From the NCBI GenBank assembly GCA_043748455.1, contig JAYTNF010000223.1:1-9608 (forward strand): 9,608 nucleotides of DNA, read 5' to 3'. The notes under the pieces are model-generated. The model was not told the DNA's origin. It saw only the letters and a list, made by a program, of their open reading frames with translations, and made no database searches. Below are positions 1-7,143 of this stretch, piece after piece (the first letter of the stretch is position 1; each line of letters starts with the position of its first letter). This DNA is from JAAFKA01 sp043748455 (GTDB taxonomy: Bacteria > Bacteroidota > Bacteroidia > Cytophagales > Thermoflexibacteraceae). The position numbers and the translations under genes are program-made.

Positions 1-174
1 AAAATCTTTCATAAAGTTAATTTTGTGGCTTGAATAATTACAAAATTATACTTTTTGCAAAGATTTTACTATTTTATTCTACGCAACTTACATTACATAA
101 TGAGATTATTTTAGAAAATTCCACAAAATAAACAAATATTGCTGATTTACGTAATAGGTTTAAAAGCAATTTCA

Positions 175-182
175 TACCTTTG
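175..182 (+). promoter_or_regulatory. Bacteroidota -7 element upstream of the secreted-protein gene
   Basis: TACCTTTG matches the Bacteroidota -7 consensus TAnnTTTG exactly and lies 58 bases before the start at 241. I see no TTG at the usual 17-23 base spacing upstream, so only half of the promoter is supported. A second TAnnTTTG match at 18-25 is farther away and could be chance in DNA this AT-rich. Confidence 0.45.
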
Positions 183-240
183 CATTTTAAAGTTGAATGT
201 GCCTTAGATAAACTCTATATAAACTCGTTAGGAAGTTGTT

Positions 241-2139
241 ATGAAAGCAATACAAAATACCAAACCAAATAAATACCAGAAATACCCAAAAAATAAGTTA
301 AAATATAAATTTTTGCTAAGTTTTTGTGCAATTTTATTGCTATCAACTTACCAAAGTTTTGCACAATTTACTCTTGACAAAACAAGTGGCTGCGCACCTT
401 TAACCGTTACAGCTATCAATACATCGGGCATACCTTCTGTTTTGTATGATTTTGGACAAGGTGCTGGTTTGAAACCCGAAGCTGTTTCGCAACCTTATAC
501 CAAAGCAGGCACCTACACCATTCAGCAATTAGTAGGCGGATTTATGGGCACAAAAACCCAAACAATTACCGTTTATGATAACGAAACTCCAAAATTTGTT
601 GTAGAATTTTGTGGTGATAATATTGTCAATGTAAAAATATTGAGCAATGGAATGCCGCAATATATGATAGATTATGGAGATGGCACAGCACAAAGCACCG
701 TTACAGGACTCACAAGCACAACGCACCAATATACGAATACTATGCCCAAAACCATAACGGTTTCTGGTTTTATTGCAGGTGCAGGCACTTGTGGAATAGC
801 TATGCAAACCATTACACCATTATCACGAGTAAGCCCAGCTTTATTCAAACAAGTGAAAGTTTTGTCAAATGCTAACATAGAACTTACATTTGAGCAAAAT
901 GCTGAAAATAGTTATAAATTAGAAGAATTAAACGAAACGACAAGCCTAAAAAAGCTAACAGACCTTGCACCTTCTACAACAAGTTTAGTTTTGACAAATA
1001 GAAATTTAGATATTGACAGTTATATTTATCGCATAAATCCTTTTGATAAGTGTAAAAATACCACCACACAAGCCACAGAAGCTATTGGAACTGTAAATTT
1101 ACAAGTTACAGCACAGGCACAACAAAATTTATTATCGTGGGATATTCCGCTATATTTTGGATTTGTGAGTTATGAAGTTTACAGAGATAATGTATTAATT
1201 ACAACACTTAGCTCACTCAATGCAACAAATTATGCAGATAAAAAGATAACTTGCAATAAAACTTACATGTATAGAGTAGAATTAGTCTTGCATGGTGGGA
1301 AAAGTAGGTCTATTAGTATTAACCGCAGTGTTACAGCCATTGCATCTTCTGTCCCAAAAGTTGTGCAAAGCCCAATAGTTTCTACTCAAAATTCTCAAAT
1401 AGATTTGACTTGGAAATATGCAGCAGGTGATACTGCAAAAACTATTATTATTAGCAAAACCGTTGATGGAGTAGTAGAAAATGATATTATTTTGAGTGGA
1501 AATTTGACAAAATATTCAGATATTAAAGTCAAAATTAACGAAAAACTTTATTGCTATAATATAACCTATTTAGATTTATGTGGCAATAAATCACCAAAAA
1601 GTGCGGCAGTTTGCAATGTTTTACTCAAAGGTACAGAAGACCCACAAAATGTATTGCTTTCTTGGCAAGGCTCTTTTCCAAGTGGTTCGCAGGTATTTTT
1701 AGAAAAAATTATAGACAAAGATGTTACAGTAATTCCTGTAAGTGGCATGTCATATTCAGACTTAAAAAGTGCATTTACTTCGCCAAATGTAAGTTATCGT
1801 TTGCGAATTATAAGCCCAGAAGGTGTGAGTTATTCTAATATTTTTGCTGTCCGTTTGCCATCTGAATTTGAAATTCCTAACGCATTTTCTCCAAATGGTG
1901 ATGGTTTAAATGATGTTTTCAGACCAACAACAAGTAAATTTTTGACAAATTATAAGATGACAATTTTTAGTCAATGGGGAACTATTGTCTTTGAAAGTGC
2001 CAATGCCGAAACAGGCTGGGACGGGACAGGTTTATCAGGAACATTAGCACCAACAGGAGTTTATGCTTTTCAAATAGATTATTACGACAGTATAGGAAGA
2101 CCAACTATTAAGCAAGGAATTGTTACCTTGATAAGGTAA
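241..2139 (+). CDS. Secreted PKD/fibronectin-like protein with type IX secretion (gliding) C-terminal sorting domain
   Basis: A 632-residue exported protein. Residues 1-41 look like a signal peptide: a lysine-rich n-region, a hydrophobic stretch KFLLSFCAILLL and a likely cleavage site SFA|Q. The n-region is long, but there is no later Met before the hydrophobic core. Residues ~42-112 and ~113-195 resemble PKD-type beta-sandwiches (SGCAPLTV at the first, DYGDGT in the second). About 285-370, 372-460 and 461-540 resemble fibronectin III-like repeats (LLSW, DLTW and VLLSW strands, YEVYRD). Residues 542-632 match the CHU_C/type B gliding-motility C-terminal domain: IPNAFSPNGDGLNDVF, then FSQWGTIVF, GWDGT and a final GVYAFQIDY strand. 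In Bacteroidota this domain directs cargo through the type IX secretion system to the surface or medium. No catalytic domain is evident, so a surface, adhesive or structural role is inferred. It converges on the histidine-degradation gene. Confidence 0.88.
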   Translation: MKAIQNTKPNKYQKYPKNKLKYKFLLSFCAILLLSTYQSFAQFTLDKTSGCAPLTVTAINTSGIPSVLYDFGQGAGLKPEAVSQPYTKAGTYTIQQLVGGFMGTKTQTITVYDNETPKFVVEFCGDNIVNVKILSNGMPQYMIDYGDGTAQSTVTGLTSTTHQYTNTMPKTITVSGFIAGAGTCGIAMQTITPLSRVSPALFKQVKVLSNANIELTFEQNAENSYKLEELNETTSLKKLTDLAPSTTSLVLTNRNLDIDSYIYRINPFDKCKNTTTQATEAIGTVNLQVTAQAQQNLLSWDIPLYFGFVSYEVYRDNVLITTLSSLNATNYADKKITCNKTYMYRVELVLHGGKSRSISINRSVTAIASSVPKVVQSPIVSTQNSQIDLTWKYAAGDTAKTIIISKTVDGVVENDIILSGNLTKYSDIKVKINEKLYCYNITYLDLCGNKSPKSAAVCNVLLKGTEDPQNVLLSWQGSFPSGSQVFLEKIIDKDVTVIPVSGMSYSDLKSAFTSPNVSYRLRIISPEGVSYSNIFAVRLPSEFEIPNAFSPNGDGLNDVFRPTTSKFLTNYKMTIFSQWGTIVFESANAETGWDGTGLSGTLAPTGVYAFQIDYYDSIGRPTIKQGIVTLIR

Positions 2140-2261
2140 AAAGAATTATGAATTATGAATTATGAATTATTTAACGTAAAAAAAACTATGAATTATGAAT
2201 TATGAAATATTTGACGTACAAAATAATTCATAATTCATAATTCATAATTCATAATTCTTTT
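2139..2261. repeat. 32-bp perfect inverted repeat built of 7-bp TGAATTA units
   Basis: The left arm 2139-2170 is four tandem units of the 7-mer (T/A)GAATTA. The right arm 2230-2261 is its exact reverse complement, with a 59-base spacer. The spacer carries a further, imperfect copy of the left unit: both end in a similar tail, TTAACGTA at 2171-2178 and TTGACGTA at 2211-2218. The element starts on the last base of one stop codon and ends five bases before the stop of the converging gene. It fills the whole convergent intergenic region and could act as a bidirectional transcription barrier. Confidence 0.85.
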
Positions 2262-2266
2262 AAAAC

Positions 2267-3940
2267 TTATTTTATTTTCTCATTCACAATTTCCAAAACC
2301 TCTTTTTCTAGCTTAATAGCTTGATTCTCAACATTTTGTGATTTTGCTAAAATTGCATTAACAAAATCTTTATCTTTGTAAGAACTTGCATTAATTTTTA
2401 CATTCAAATAGGCACCACGCACCGCAGCACAAGCACACAAAGCACCAACACCTGCATCAGAAACTGAATTTGGATTGCCAATTTCTGCCATAGCTTTTAA
2501 TAATTCAAAACTTTGCAAACTTGTTTCCATAACTTTTAACGGAACTTCAATCGCATATTTTGTGGCATCTTGAATGGCTTGTGTACGAACTTGTTTTTCT
2601 TCATCATTGCTTTTTGGCAAGGCAAAAGCAGCCATAATTGCATTAAAAGATTTTGTATCTTCATCTACTAAATGCAATAAAACATCTTTCAAATATTGCC
2701 CTTTTTCTGCCCAAGCCGAAAATTCTGCCCAACGGTTGTCCCAACCTTTTTTGTGCGAAGATAAATTTGCAACCATTGTACCCAAAGAAACTCCCAAAGC
2801 ACCTATGTATGCCGAAATAGAACCACCACCAGGGGCAGCAGATTCTGAAGCTGTTTCATCTGCAAAAGCATTGAGTTTCATATTGACCAAAGGCGTTGCT
2901 TTTTCATCTTTAAGTAAATATTCAATGATTTTTTTACTTGGCTCAAACGGTTTTAATTCGTCCATTCCCATACTTTTAACTGCAATTTTAATCAGTTCTG
3001 CTTCTGAAACTCCTGAACTGCGTTGTTGATTTTCTAAGAAAAACTTACCAGCATCAAGCATCACTTTTAATGGAACTAAACCTACTAACTCAGAACCTGT
3101 TACACGCAAACCTCGTTTTGTGGCACTTTTACAAATCTCATCAAAAGCAATATGCAAAGGTGTAATATTGATATTTGTCAAGTTCATAGAAACTTGTGCA
3201 ATGCCATATTCCTCAATAAACCAACCAATAGCCTTTGTAGATGGACAAGTTCCTGCAATTCTTAGAGATTCACCGTTTGCATCTAAAACTTTTTTACCAT
3301 CTTTTTCCACCACACGACCAGCCTCACGCACATCAAAAGCCACTGAATTTGCACGTCTTACCGAAGTTGTGTTTAAGTTGAAATTATAGGCAATTAAAAA
3401 ATCTCTTGCACCAATTACTGTTGCCCCACTTTTAGCATTAAAAATAGCTTGTCCAAAATCAGGTTTCCATTCGGGCATTTTCATTTTTTGTGGCAAAGCC
3501 TCATATTCTCCTGCACGAATGGTTGCTAAATTTTGACGTTCTGGCAAAAAAGCTGCCGATTCATAGCAATAAATGGGAATATTCAGCTCCTCCCCTACCA
3601 TTTTGGCTAATTTCCGAGCAAAAACGACAGTTTCTTCCATAGAGATATTGGCAATAGGAATCAATGGACAAACATCTGTTGCACCCATGCGAGGGTGTTC
3701 TCCTTTGTGTTTGCTCATGTCAATGATTTCTCCAGCTTTTTTGATAGCCAAATATGCAGCCTCAATCACAGCTTCAGGAGTTCCTACAAAAGTTACAACA
3801 GTACGGTTTGTAGCTTTTCCTGCATCTACATCTAATAATTTTACGCCTTCTACGCTTTCTATTTCGTCTGTAATTTGTTTGATAATGCTCATATCCCGAC
3901 CTTCTGAAAAATTAGGGACACATTCTATAAGTTGTTGCAT
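2267..3940 (-). CDS. ftcD: Bifunctional glutamate formimidoyltransferase / formimidoyltetrahydrofolate cyclodeaminase
   Basis: A cytoplasmic, folate-dependent enzyme of histidine degradation. It moves the formimino group of formiminoglutamate to tetrahydrofolate, then deaminates and cyclises it to 5,10-methenyl-THF and ammonia. The 557-residue product has the expected order: N-terminal formiminotransferase subdomain (ECVPNFSEGRD at 6-16, DVDAGKATNRTV at 38-49, KGEHPRMGATDVCPLIPI at 79-96), C-terminal transferase subdomain to about 300, and cyclodeaminase from about 335 with the glycine-rich APGGGSISA loop. His82 in GEHPRMGATD corresponds to the histidine proposed as catalytic in mammalian formiminotransferase. 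The frame is open 25 codons further upstream to 4015, but I start at 3940. There the conserved MxxLIECVPNFSEGRD begins, and a -7 promoter element lies inside the longer version. No other histidine-utilisation gene is adjacent. Confidence 0.96.
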   Translation of the reverse strand: MQQLIECVPNFSEGRDMSIIKQITDEIESVEGVKLLDVDAGKATNRTVVTFVGTPEAVIEAAYLAIKKAGEIIDMSKHKGEHPRMGATDVCPLIPIANISMEETVVFARKLAKMVGEELNIPIYCYESAAFLPERQNLATIRAGEYEALPQKMKMPEWKPDFGQAIFNAKSGATVIGARDFLIAYNFNLNTTSVRRANSVAFDVREAGRVVEKDGKKVLDANGESLRIAGTCPSTKAIGWFIEEYGIAQVSMNLTNINITPLHIAFDEICKSATKRGLRVTGSELVGLVPLKVMLDAGKFFLENQQRSSGVSEAELIKIAVKSMGMDELKPFEPSKKIIEYLLKDEKATPLVNMKLNAFADETASESAAPGGGSISAYIGALGVSLGTMVANLSSHKKGWDNRWAEFSAWAEKGQYLKDVLLHLVDEDTKSFNAIMAAFALPKSNDEEKQVRTQAIQDATKYAIEVPLKVMETSLQSFELLKAMAEIGNPNSVSDAGVGALCACAAVRGAYLNVKINASSYKDKDFVNAILAKSQNVENQAIKLEKEVLEIVNEKIK

Positions 3941-3965
3941 GATTTTATATGAGTTTATTTGATTA

Positions 3966-3973
3966 CAAAGGTA
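3966..3973 (-). promoter_or_regulatory. -7 element of the ftcD promoter
   Basis: On the minus strand TACCTTTG is an exact TAnnTTTG match, 25 bases before the ATG at 3940, implying a short leader. No good TTG was found at the usual distance upstream. Its position inside the 25-codon extension supports the downstream start for ftcD. Confidence 0.55.
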
Positions 3974-4129
3974 AAAAAATAGGAATTGAAACATAATTTT
4001 ATTTTTACACAACATAGCTTAGAATAACAGATTTAAAATATCAGCACCAAAATACTACCATAATTTACTGAATAAAACTCAAATAAGGTATCAATTTTGC
4101 TAAATATTTACGAAGTTATTGGTTTAAAA

Positions 4130-4159
4130 TTGTGAAATCTGTTTTATTTTGTTAATTTG
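4130..4159 (+). promoter_or_regulatory. Probable promoter of the beta-barrel gene
   Basis: TTG at 4130-4132, a 19-base spacer and TTAATTTG at 4152-4159 fit the Bacteroidota -33/-7 pattern with one mismatch in the -7 box. Transcription would start near 4166 and leave a leader of about 80 bases before the ATG at 4249. It diverges from the ftcD promoter. Confidence 0.45.
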
Positions 4160-4248
4160 CAAACGAAATGCGTTAATTAAAATGAAATATTGAAAAACTA
4201 TTTTTGAAAATCTTATTCCAGCTTAAAACTATTTATTCATCATATATT

Positions 4249-4962
4249 ATGAAAAAACTTAATATTTTATCTTTATGGATATTGTGTCTGAGTTTACTCA
4301 CACACATTGCACAAGCACAACTTAGTGTGGGTTTGGGAGGTACTTATACCCGATATATCGGAGGAAATAACAGTGTTTACACTGCTCAGAATTTCCCCAT
4401 CATAGACACAGAACTTATGCCAACCATTGTAGGTGGCAAATTATTGGGTTCTTATGGCTTTTTAGAACAAAATGTTGTACGTTTTGGTGTTGGATACAAT
4501 ATGGGCTTAGGAAATCTTCCTGTTGATGGTACATTTATGTTCCTTGCAACAGGTAAAATTAGCTCTATCGAGGCTTCCATAGATTATCAACGCTATTTAT
4601 TAGGTTCTTACAATGGTGGTGGTGGACTATATGCCTTTGGTGGGTTCTCTTTTCTTAATACAAATTTAACTTTTGATATTCCTAATCCAACAGGTTTAGC
4701 TGCAACAGGTGAGGCAAAGTTTTTTAATGATAGACTTATACAATTAATCACATTTAACGCAGGTTTGGGTGCTGAAATATTAGCTTTTGATAAATTCTAT
4801 TTATTTGCAGAAGGTAATTTAGGTATTCATACAAACGCATACGTGGATAATACAACAATTAAACAAAGTAATTTAATGTATTTATTTCGTGCAATGGCAG
4901 GTGTAAGAATCCCTTTTGGTGGCACTTCAAACAAAAAATATCCTAAGAGAAAAAGATTTTAA
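4249..4962 (+). CDS. Small outer-membrane beta-barrel protein, function unknown
   Basis: A 237-residue exported protein. MKKLNILSLWILCLSLLTHIAQA is a clear signal peptide with cleavage before QLSVG. The mature part alternates polar and aromatic or hydrophobic residues in strand-like runs rich in Gly, Tyr and Phe (GLGGTYTRYIGG, VRFGVGYNMG, LYAFGGFSF, FYLFAEGNLG) and ends with FRAMAGVRIPFGG. This is typical of 8- to 10-strand outer-membrane barrels of Bacteroidota (OMP_b-brl type). The frame is open from 4204, but the signal peptide begins at the ATG at 4249, so I use that. It is odd in having a strongly basic tail (KKYPKRKR) after the presumed last strand, where such barrels usually stop on an aromatic residue. 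The gene stands alone; neighbours give no hint of substrate. Confidence 0.82.
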   Translation: MKKLNILSLWILCLSLLTHIAQAQLSVGLGGTYTRYIGGNNSVYTAQNFPIIDTELMPTIVGGKLLGSYGFLEQNVVRFGVGYNMGLGNLPVDGTFMFLATGKISSIEASIDYQRYLLGSYNGGGGLYAFGGFSFLNTNLTFDIPNPTGLAATGEAKFFNDRLIQLITFNAGLGAEILAFDKFYLFAEGNLGIHTNAYVDNTTIKQSNLMYLFRAMAGVRIPFGGTSNKKYPKRKRF

Positions 4963-4979
4963 CTAAAAAAATATTTAAG

Positions 4980-5013
4980 TTTAGTCATTTTGATTCTACT
5001 CAAAATGACTAAA
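4980..5013. terminator. Perfect 12-bp hairpin, probable bidirectional terminator
   Basis: TTTAGTCATTTT at 4980-4991 pairs perfectly with AAAATGACTAAA at 5002-5013 around a 10-base loop, 18 bases after the stop of the barrel gene. On the minus strand the stem is followed by CTTAAATATTTTTTT, a usable U-tract. On the plus strand no T-run follows. It could stop both the barrel transcript and read-through from the defence cluster. Confidence 0.6.
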
Positions 5014-5153
5014 TAGTTATTGCCAATATCCTAAAAGCTCTATACGTTTTGTAAATATTCTCTTTAATTTCCTATCTCCCCAAATCTTTAAATAAAGTAT
5101 TAGGCTTCATAACTTTCATAAAAAGATAAAATAAATTTTTACTCTTAGCAAAT

Positions 5154-5223
5154 CTATATTACCCCAAAATGATACTTTTTCATAATTGGCGAATGATTTG
5201 CAACCTCAATACATAGAAATTAC
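5154..5223 (-). pseudogene. Broken second copy of the carboxyltransferase 3' end
   Basis: This minus-strand segment aligns with the end of the carboxylase gene at 9131-9202. By hand count, 61 of its 70 bases match, with one 2-base gap. A 19-base core is identical (5184-5202 against 9161-9179). Read in the matching frame it gives IEVANHSPIMKKYHFGVI and then a stop, against IEAANHSPITKRYNVGVIQT in the intact gene, so 13 of 18 residues agree. The stop is TAG where the intact gene has CAG. Two bases are missing from the codon after the shared VISM, which breaks the frame. Similarity ends abruptly at 5223 and 5154. It is best read as a displaced original 3' end or the last trace of a decayed tandem copy. 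Confidence 0.85.
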
Positions 5224-5310
5224 GACAATTTGTTAATATTTTTCTCAAAAAATGCCTTCAAATTTTTCCGTAAGGTTTGGTTAAAAAATATTCCAAACTA
5301 TATTTTTTTA

Positions 5311-5946
5311 TCAACTTAAAAAAATATCAAACCATTTTTTCAAATCCTCAAAAGCATTATTTTGATAATCAAATTTAAAGTTTTTAAAAACTTTGTGGCA
5401 AGTTTCGTAAAGCAACGCCTTATTTTGATGTTTGCTTAGATTTTGATTTTGTTTATAGCTTTCTAAGCAATTATTAAATTGTTCTATGCAAGTAATAATT
5501 CCTTGTTGTTCTGTTGGTAAAGACTTTCTTAGTAAAATTTCTAAATCTCCATCATCTTGGTTATTAGGTAACAAAAAGAAATCTAATAAAAGATTATTTG
5601 TTTGAATAATATTTTTGAGCCATTCTTTTCTTTGTCCGTAACCACCATTGTTAGCATTTTTTTGTGGATTATCTGCATCTAAAATTATAAAACATTGGTA
5701 TCCTTTTGCGGTGTAATCTTTTACATCTTCTTGTTTTATAGTGTGTTCTATTGCACTACAACCACTTAAATCATCACCAGATAAGGTTTTAAGGGTAAGT
5801 ATTATATTTTTATGTTCATTTGTTAGTGTAACCTCTCCCTTAAAACTCTTTGGTTTTTCAAAATTATAAACTTGGGCAATAAATGCAGCAATTATTTGGA
5901 GGTCAATATTGCCTTCTACAAATATGAATATCTTTTTCTTTTCCAT
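5311..5946 (-). CDS. TOPRIM-domain protein (DUF3226/AriB-like), likely effector partner of the ATPase
   Basis: A 211-residue soluble protein with a TOPRIM-type nuclease/primase core. The first motif is IFVEGNID (Glu11 with Asp15 following). The second is FIILDADN (Asp90 and Asp92, the metal-binding DxD). A later LPNNQDDGDLEILL (126-139) resembles the PDN...G.LEDFL segment of DUF3226 proteins. About 60 residues of less conserved helix follow. Its start codon shares one base with the stop of the ATPase (TAATG) and is preceded by a strong Shine-Dalgarno, so the two products are very likely made in fixed proportion. In PARIS (AriA/AriB) an ATPase holds a TOPRIM nuclease and releases it on infection; a similar role is inferred from gene order. 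The family assignment is by motif only, and DUF4435 (true AriB) is the main alternative. Confidence 0.75.
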   Translation of the reverse strand: MEKKKIFIFVEGNIDLQIIAAFIAQVYNFEKPKSFKGEVTLTNEHKNIILTLKTLSGDDLSGCSAIEHTIKQEDVKDYTAKGYQCFIILDADNPQKNANNGGYGQRKEWLKNIIQTNNLLLDFFLLPNNQDDGDLEILLRKSLPTEQQGIITCIEQFNNCLESYKQNQNLSKHQNKALLYETCHKVFKNFKFDYQNNAFEDLKKWFDIFLS

Positions 5947-7046
5947 TATTCACCTCCTCTAATGTTATAACCTTCGTCAATAGCTTCTTGAAAAGCCTCA
6001 AAATTGCGTGTACGTGCTTGTACGTTATTGTCTTTTGTTTGGAAAAGTGTAATAGTTCGGGCTTGTGAACTCAAATGCTTAAACTCATCTTTTTCTAAAA
6101 CCTCTTTAAAATAACTAATACATTCAACATTATGCGTAGTTGCAAAAATCTGCACATCATTTTGTTTGGCAGCTTCTAAAATATATCGCCAAAAAGTTGT
6201 AAATCTTTGATGAAAAATTCCTGCATCTACTTCGTCTATCATTAATCTTTTACCTTTGCAGGCTGGTAATTGCAATAAAATACGTACTAACCTATTTACT
6301 CCATCTCCATACATTGATAGTGGCATAAAAGAGTTATCTATTTCACGTATTCCTAACATCTCACGCCCATACCATTTAGTTGGTTCTATGTCTTTAATGG
6401 TCGGAATAAATAGTTTTAGAGTTTCAATAAACTTATCTTTTCTATCTTTTTGTGTATAGTCAAAGTAAAAATTCAGTAAATCACTTTCATAAGTTTGTGC
6501 AAAAAATATAATAGGCAACGGCTGTTTATTACGATTTCTAAAAGCTAAGGCTTGCCAACGCATAAATTTACTTTTATCATTTACTTTCATCATCAAATAA
6601 AGCCTATAAGAAATTTCATCTTCATTTTTAGTCTTATAAAAACTACGATAATCTTCTAAATAATTTTCAAAAAGTGCAATTTCTGTATCTGCTACTAAAC
6701 TCATTTTTTGAATATTACCGTCTTTATAGGCAAATGCAGTTTTAATACTTTCATTTTTTTTATTTTTATTGATTAAAAAAGTCAAATAATTATCCTCCAC
6801 ATCATTAGTTTCACGATTATACATCTCTCTCAAAAATACAATACTTCTTTGATTTAAAATTGCAGTTAGATTAGAAATATAGTTCTCAATGCTTTCTTCG
6901 TCAAAAGCCAACGCCTCCAAAACCGAAGTTTTGCCAACATTATTATCTCCCAAAATCAAATTAAATTGCCCAATATTATCCATCTCAAAACTTTCAAACC
7001 GTTTGAAGTTTTCTACTTTAAAATAAGTAAGGTGTTTTTCGTTCAT
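5946..7046 (-). CDS. AAA15/AAA21-type ATPase (AriA/OLD-like) of a two-gene defence module
   Basis: A 366-residue ABC/SMC-like ATPase. It opens with the typical lead-in LTYFKVENFKRFESFEMDNIGQFNLILG and a Walker A loop GDNNVGKT (33-40). A signature-like SMYGDGVNRL lies at 244-253, Walker B with catalytic Glu in RLMIDEVDAG (Asp271-Glu272), and a switch His in IFATTHN (His305). The middle (~60-240) is the variable helical insertion of this family. Such proteins (COG1106/COG4637 type) are common in defence pairs with nucleases: AriA of PARIS, OLD, Gabija GajA, AbiL/RloA. Here the partner is the overlapping TOPRIM gene. The frame is open to a TTG at 7061, but I choose the ATG at 7046, which begins MNEKHLTYFKVENF as expected. 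It lies 97 bases after the nucleotidyltransferase gene, so it may share that transcript or use a weak internal promoter. Confidence 0.88.
   Translation of the reverse strand: MNEKHLTYFKVENFKRFESFEMDNIGQFNLILGDNNVGKTSVLEALAFDEESIENYISNLTAILNQRSIVFLREMYNRETNDVEDNYLTFLINKNKKNESIKTAFAYKDGNIQKMSLVADTEIALFENYLEDYRSFYKTKNEDEISYRLYLMMKVNDKSKFMRWQALAFRNRNKQPLPIIFFAQTYESDLLNFYFDYTQKDRKDKFIETLKLFIPTIKDIEPTKWYGREMLGIREIDNSFMPLSMYGDGVNRLVRILLQLPACKGKRLMIDEVDAGIFHQRFTTFWRYILEAAKQNDVQIFATTHNVECISYFKEVLEKDEFKHLSSQARTITLFQTKDNNVQARTRNFEAFQEAIDEGYNIRGGE
5951..5958 (-). promoter_or_regulatory. Strong Shine-Dalgarno for the TOPRIM gene, inside the ATPase 3' end
   Basis: Minus-strand AGGAGGTG ends a few bases before the start, with six bases between GGAGG and the ATG at 5946. 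It also encodes the RGGE tail of the ATPase. The other starts in the window have no comparable site; this one supports efficient translational re-initiation at TAATG. Confidence 0.7.
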
Positions 7047-7071
7047 AATTTTTTTAATCAAGTTTGGAAAT

Positions 7072-7105
7072 CAAATTTTATTGCAAGTAAAGAAATAAAT
7101 AACAA
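7072..7105 (-). promoter_or_regulatory. Weak internal promoter candidate before the ATPase gene
   Basis: On the minus strand TTG at 7103-7105 and AAAATTTG at 7072-7079 are 23 bases apart, so the -7 box has one mismatch and the spacing is at the long end. The -33 context AAAGGTTTTGTT resembles that of the cluster's main promoter. It would let the ATPase-TOPRIM pair be expressed apart from the toxin-antitoxin pair. Confidence 0.25.
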
Positions 7106-7143
7106 AACCTTTCCAACAGTTTAAAAATTTTACCTTGCTAAAA

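Larger units (their letters stand above)
4963..5310. other. Intergenic region with hairpin and gene remnant
   Basis: This 348-base stretch contains the hairpin at 4980-5013 and the broken carboxylase 3' end at 5154-5223. From 5014 to 5153 and from 5224 to 5310 I find no coding frame, RNA gene or clear signal. A weak 6-bp stem (5275-5280 with 5293-5298) lacks a T-run. The left boundary of the acquired cluster most likely lies in or just beside the remnant. Confidence 0.6.

Noticed and set aside
1..67. 9-bp inverted repeat (1-9 and 59-67) and a TAATTTTG box at 18-25
   Set aside because: Short matches with a 49-base spacer in very AT-rich DNA; chance is the simplest explanation.
2574..3962. Open frames of 89-151 codons on the plus strand across ftcD
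   Set aside because: They lie antisense to a strongly supported gene, have no recognisable domain or promoter, and are shadows of its codon pattern.
3941..4015. 25-codon N-terminal extension of ftcD
   Set aside because: The family's conserved start is MxxLIECVPNFSEG at 3940, and a TACCTTTG promoter element lies inside the extension, so it is probably not translated.
5275..5298. Terminator after the TOPRIM gene (GTTTGG/CCAAAC stem)
   Set aside because: Only six base pairs with a 12-base loop and no T-run on the minus strand; too weak to call.
5311..7046. Gabija or Septu identity for the ATPase pair
   Set aside because: Gabija fuses ATPase and TOPRIM in one protein and pairs it with a UvrD-like helicase; Septu pairs the ATPase with an HNH nuclease. 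Neither is present here.
7047..7061. TTG start five codons upstream for the ATPase
   Set aside because: An ATG at 7046 gives the expected N-terminus, and the upstream codons add nothing recognisable.
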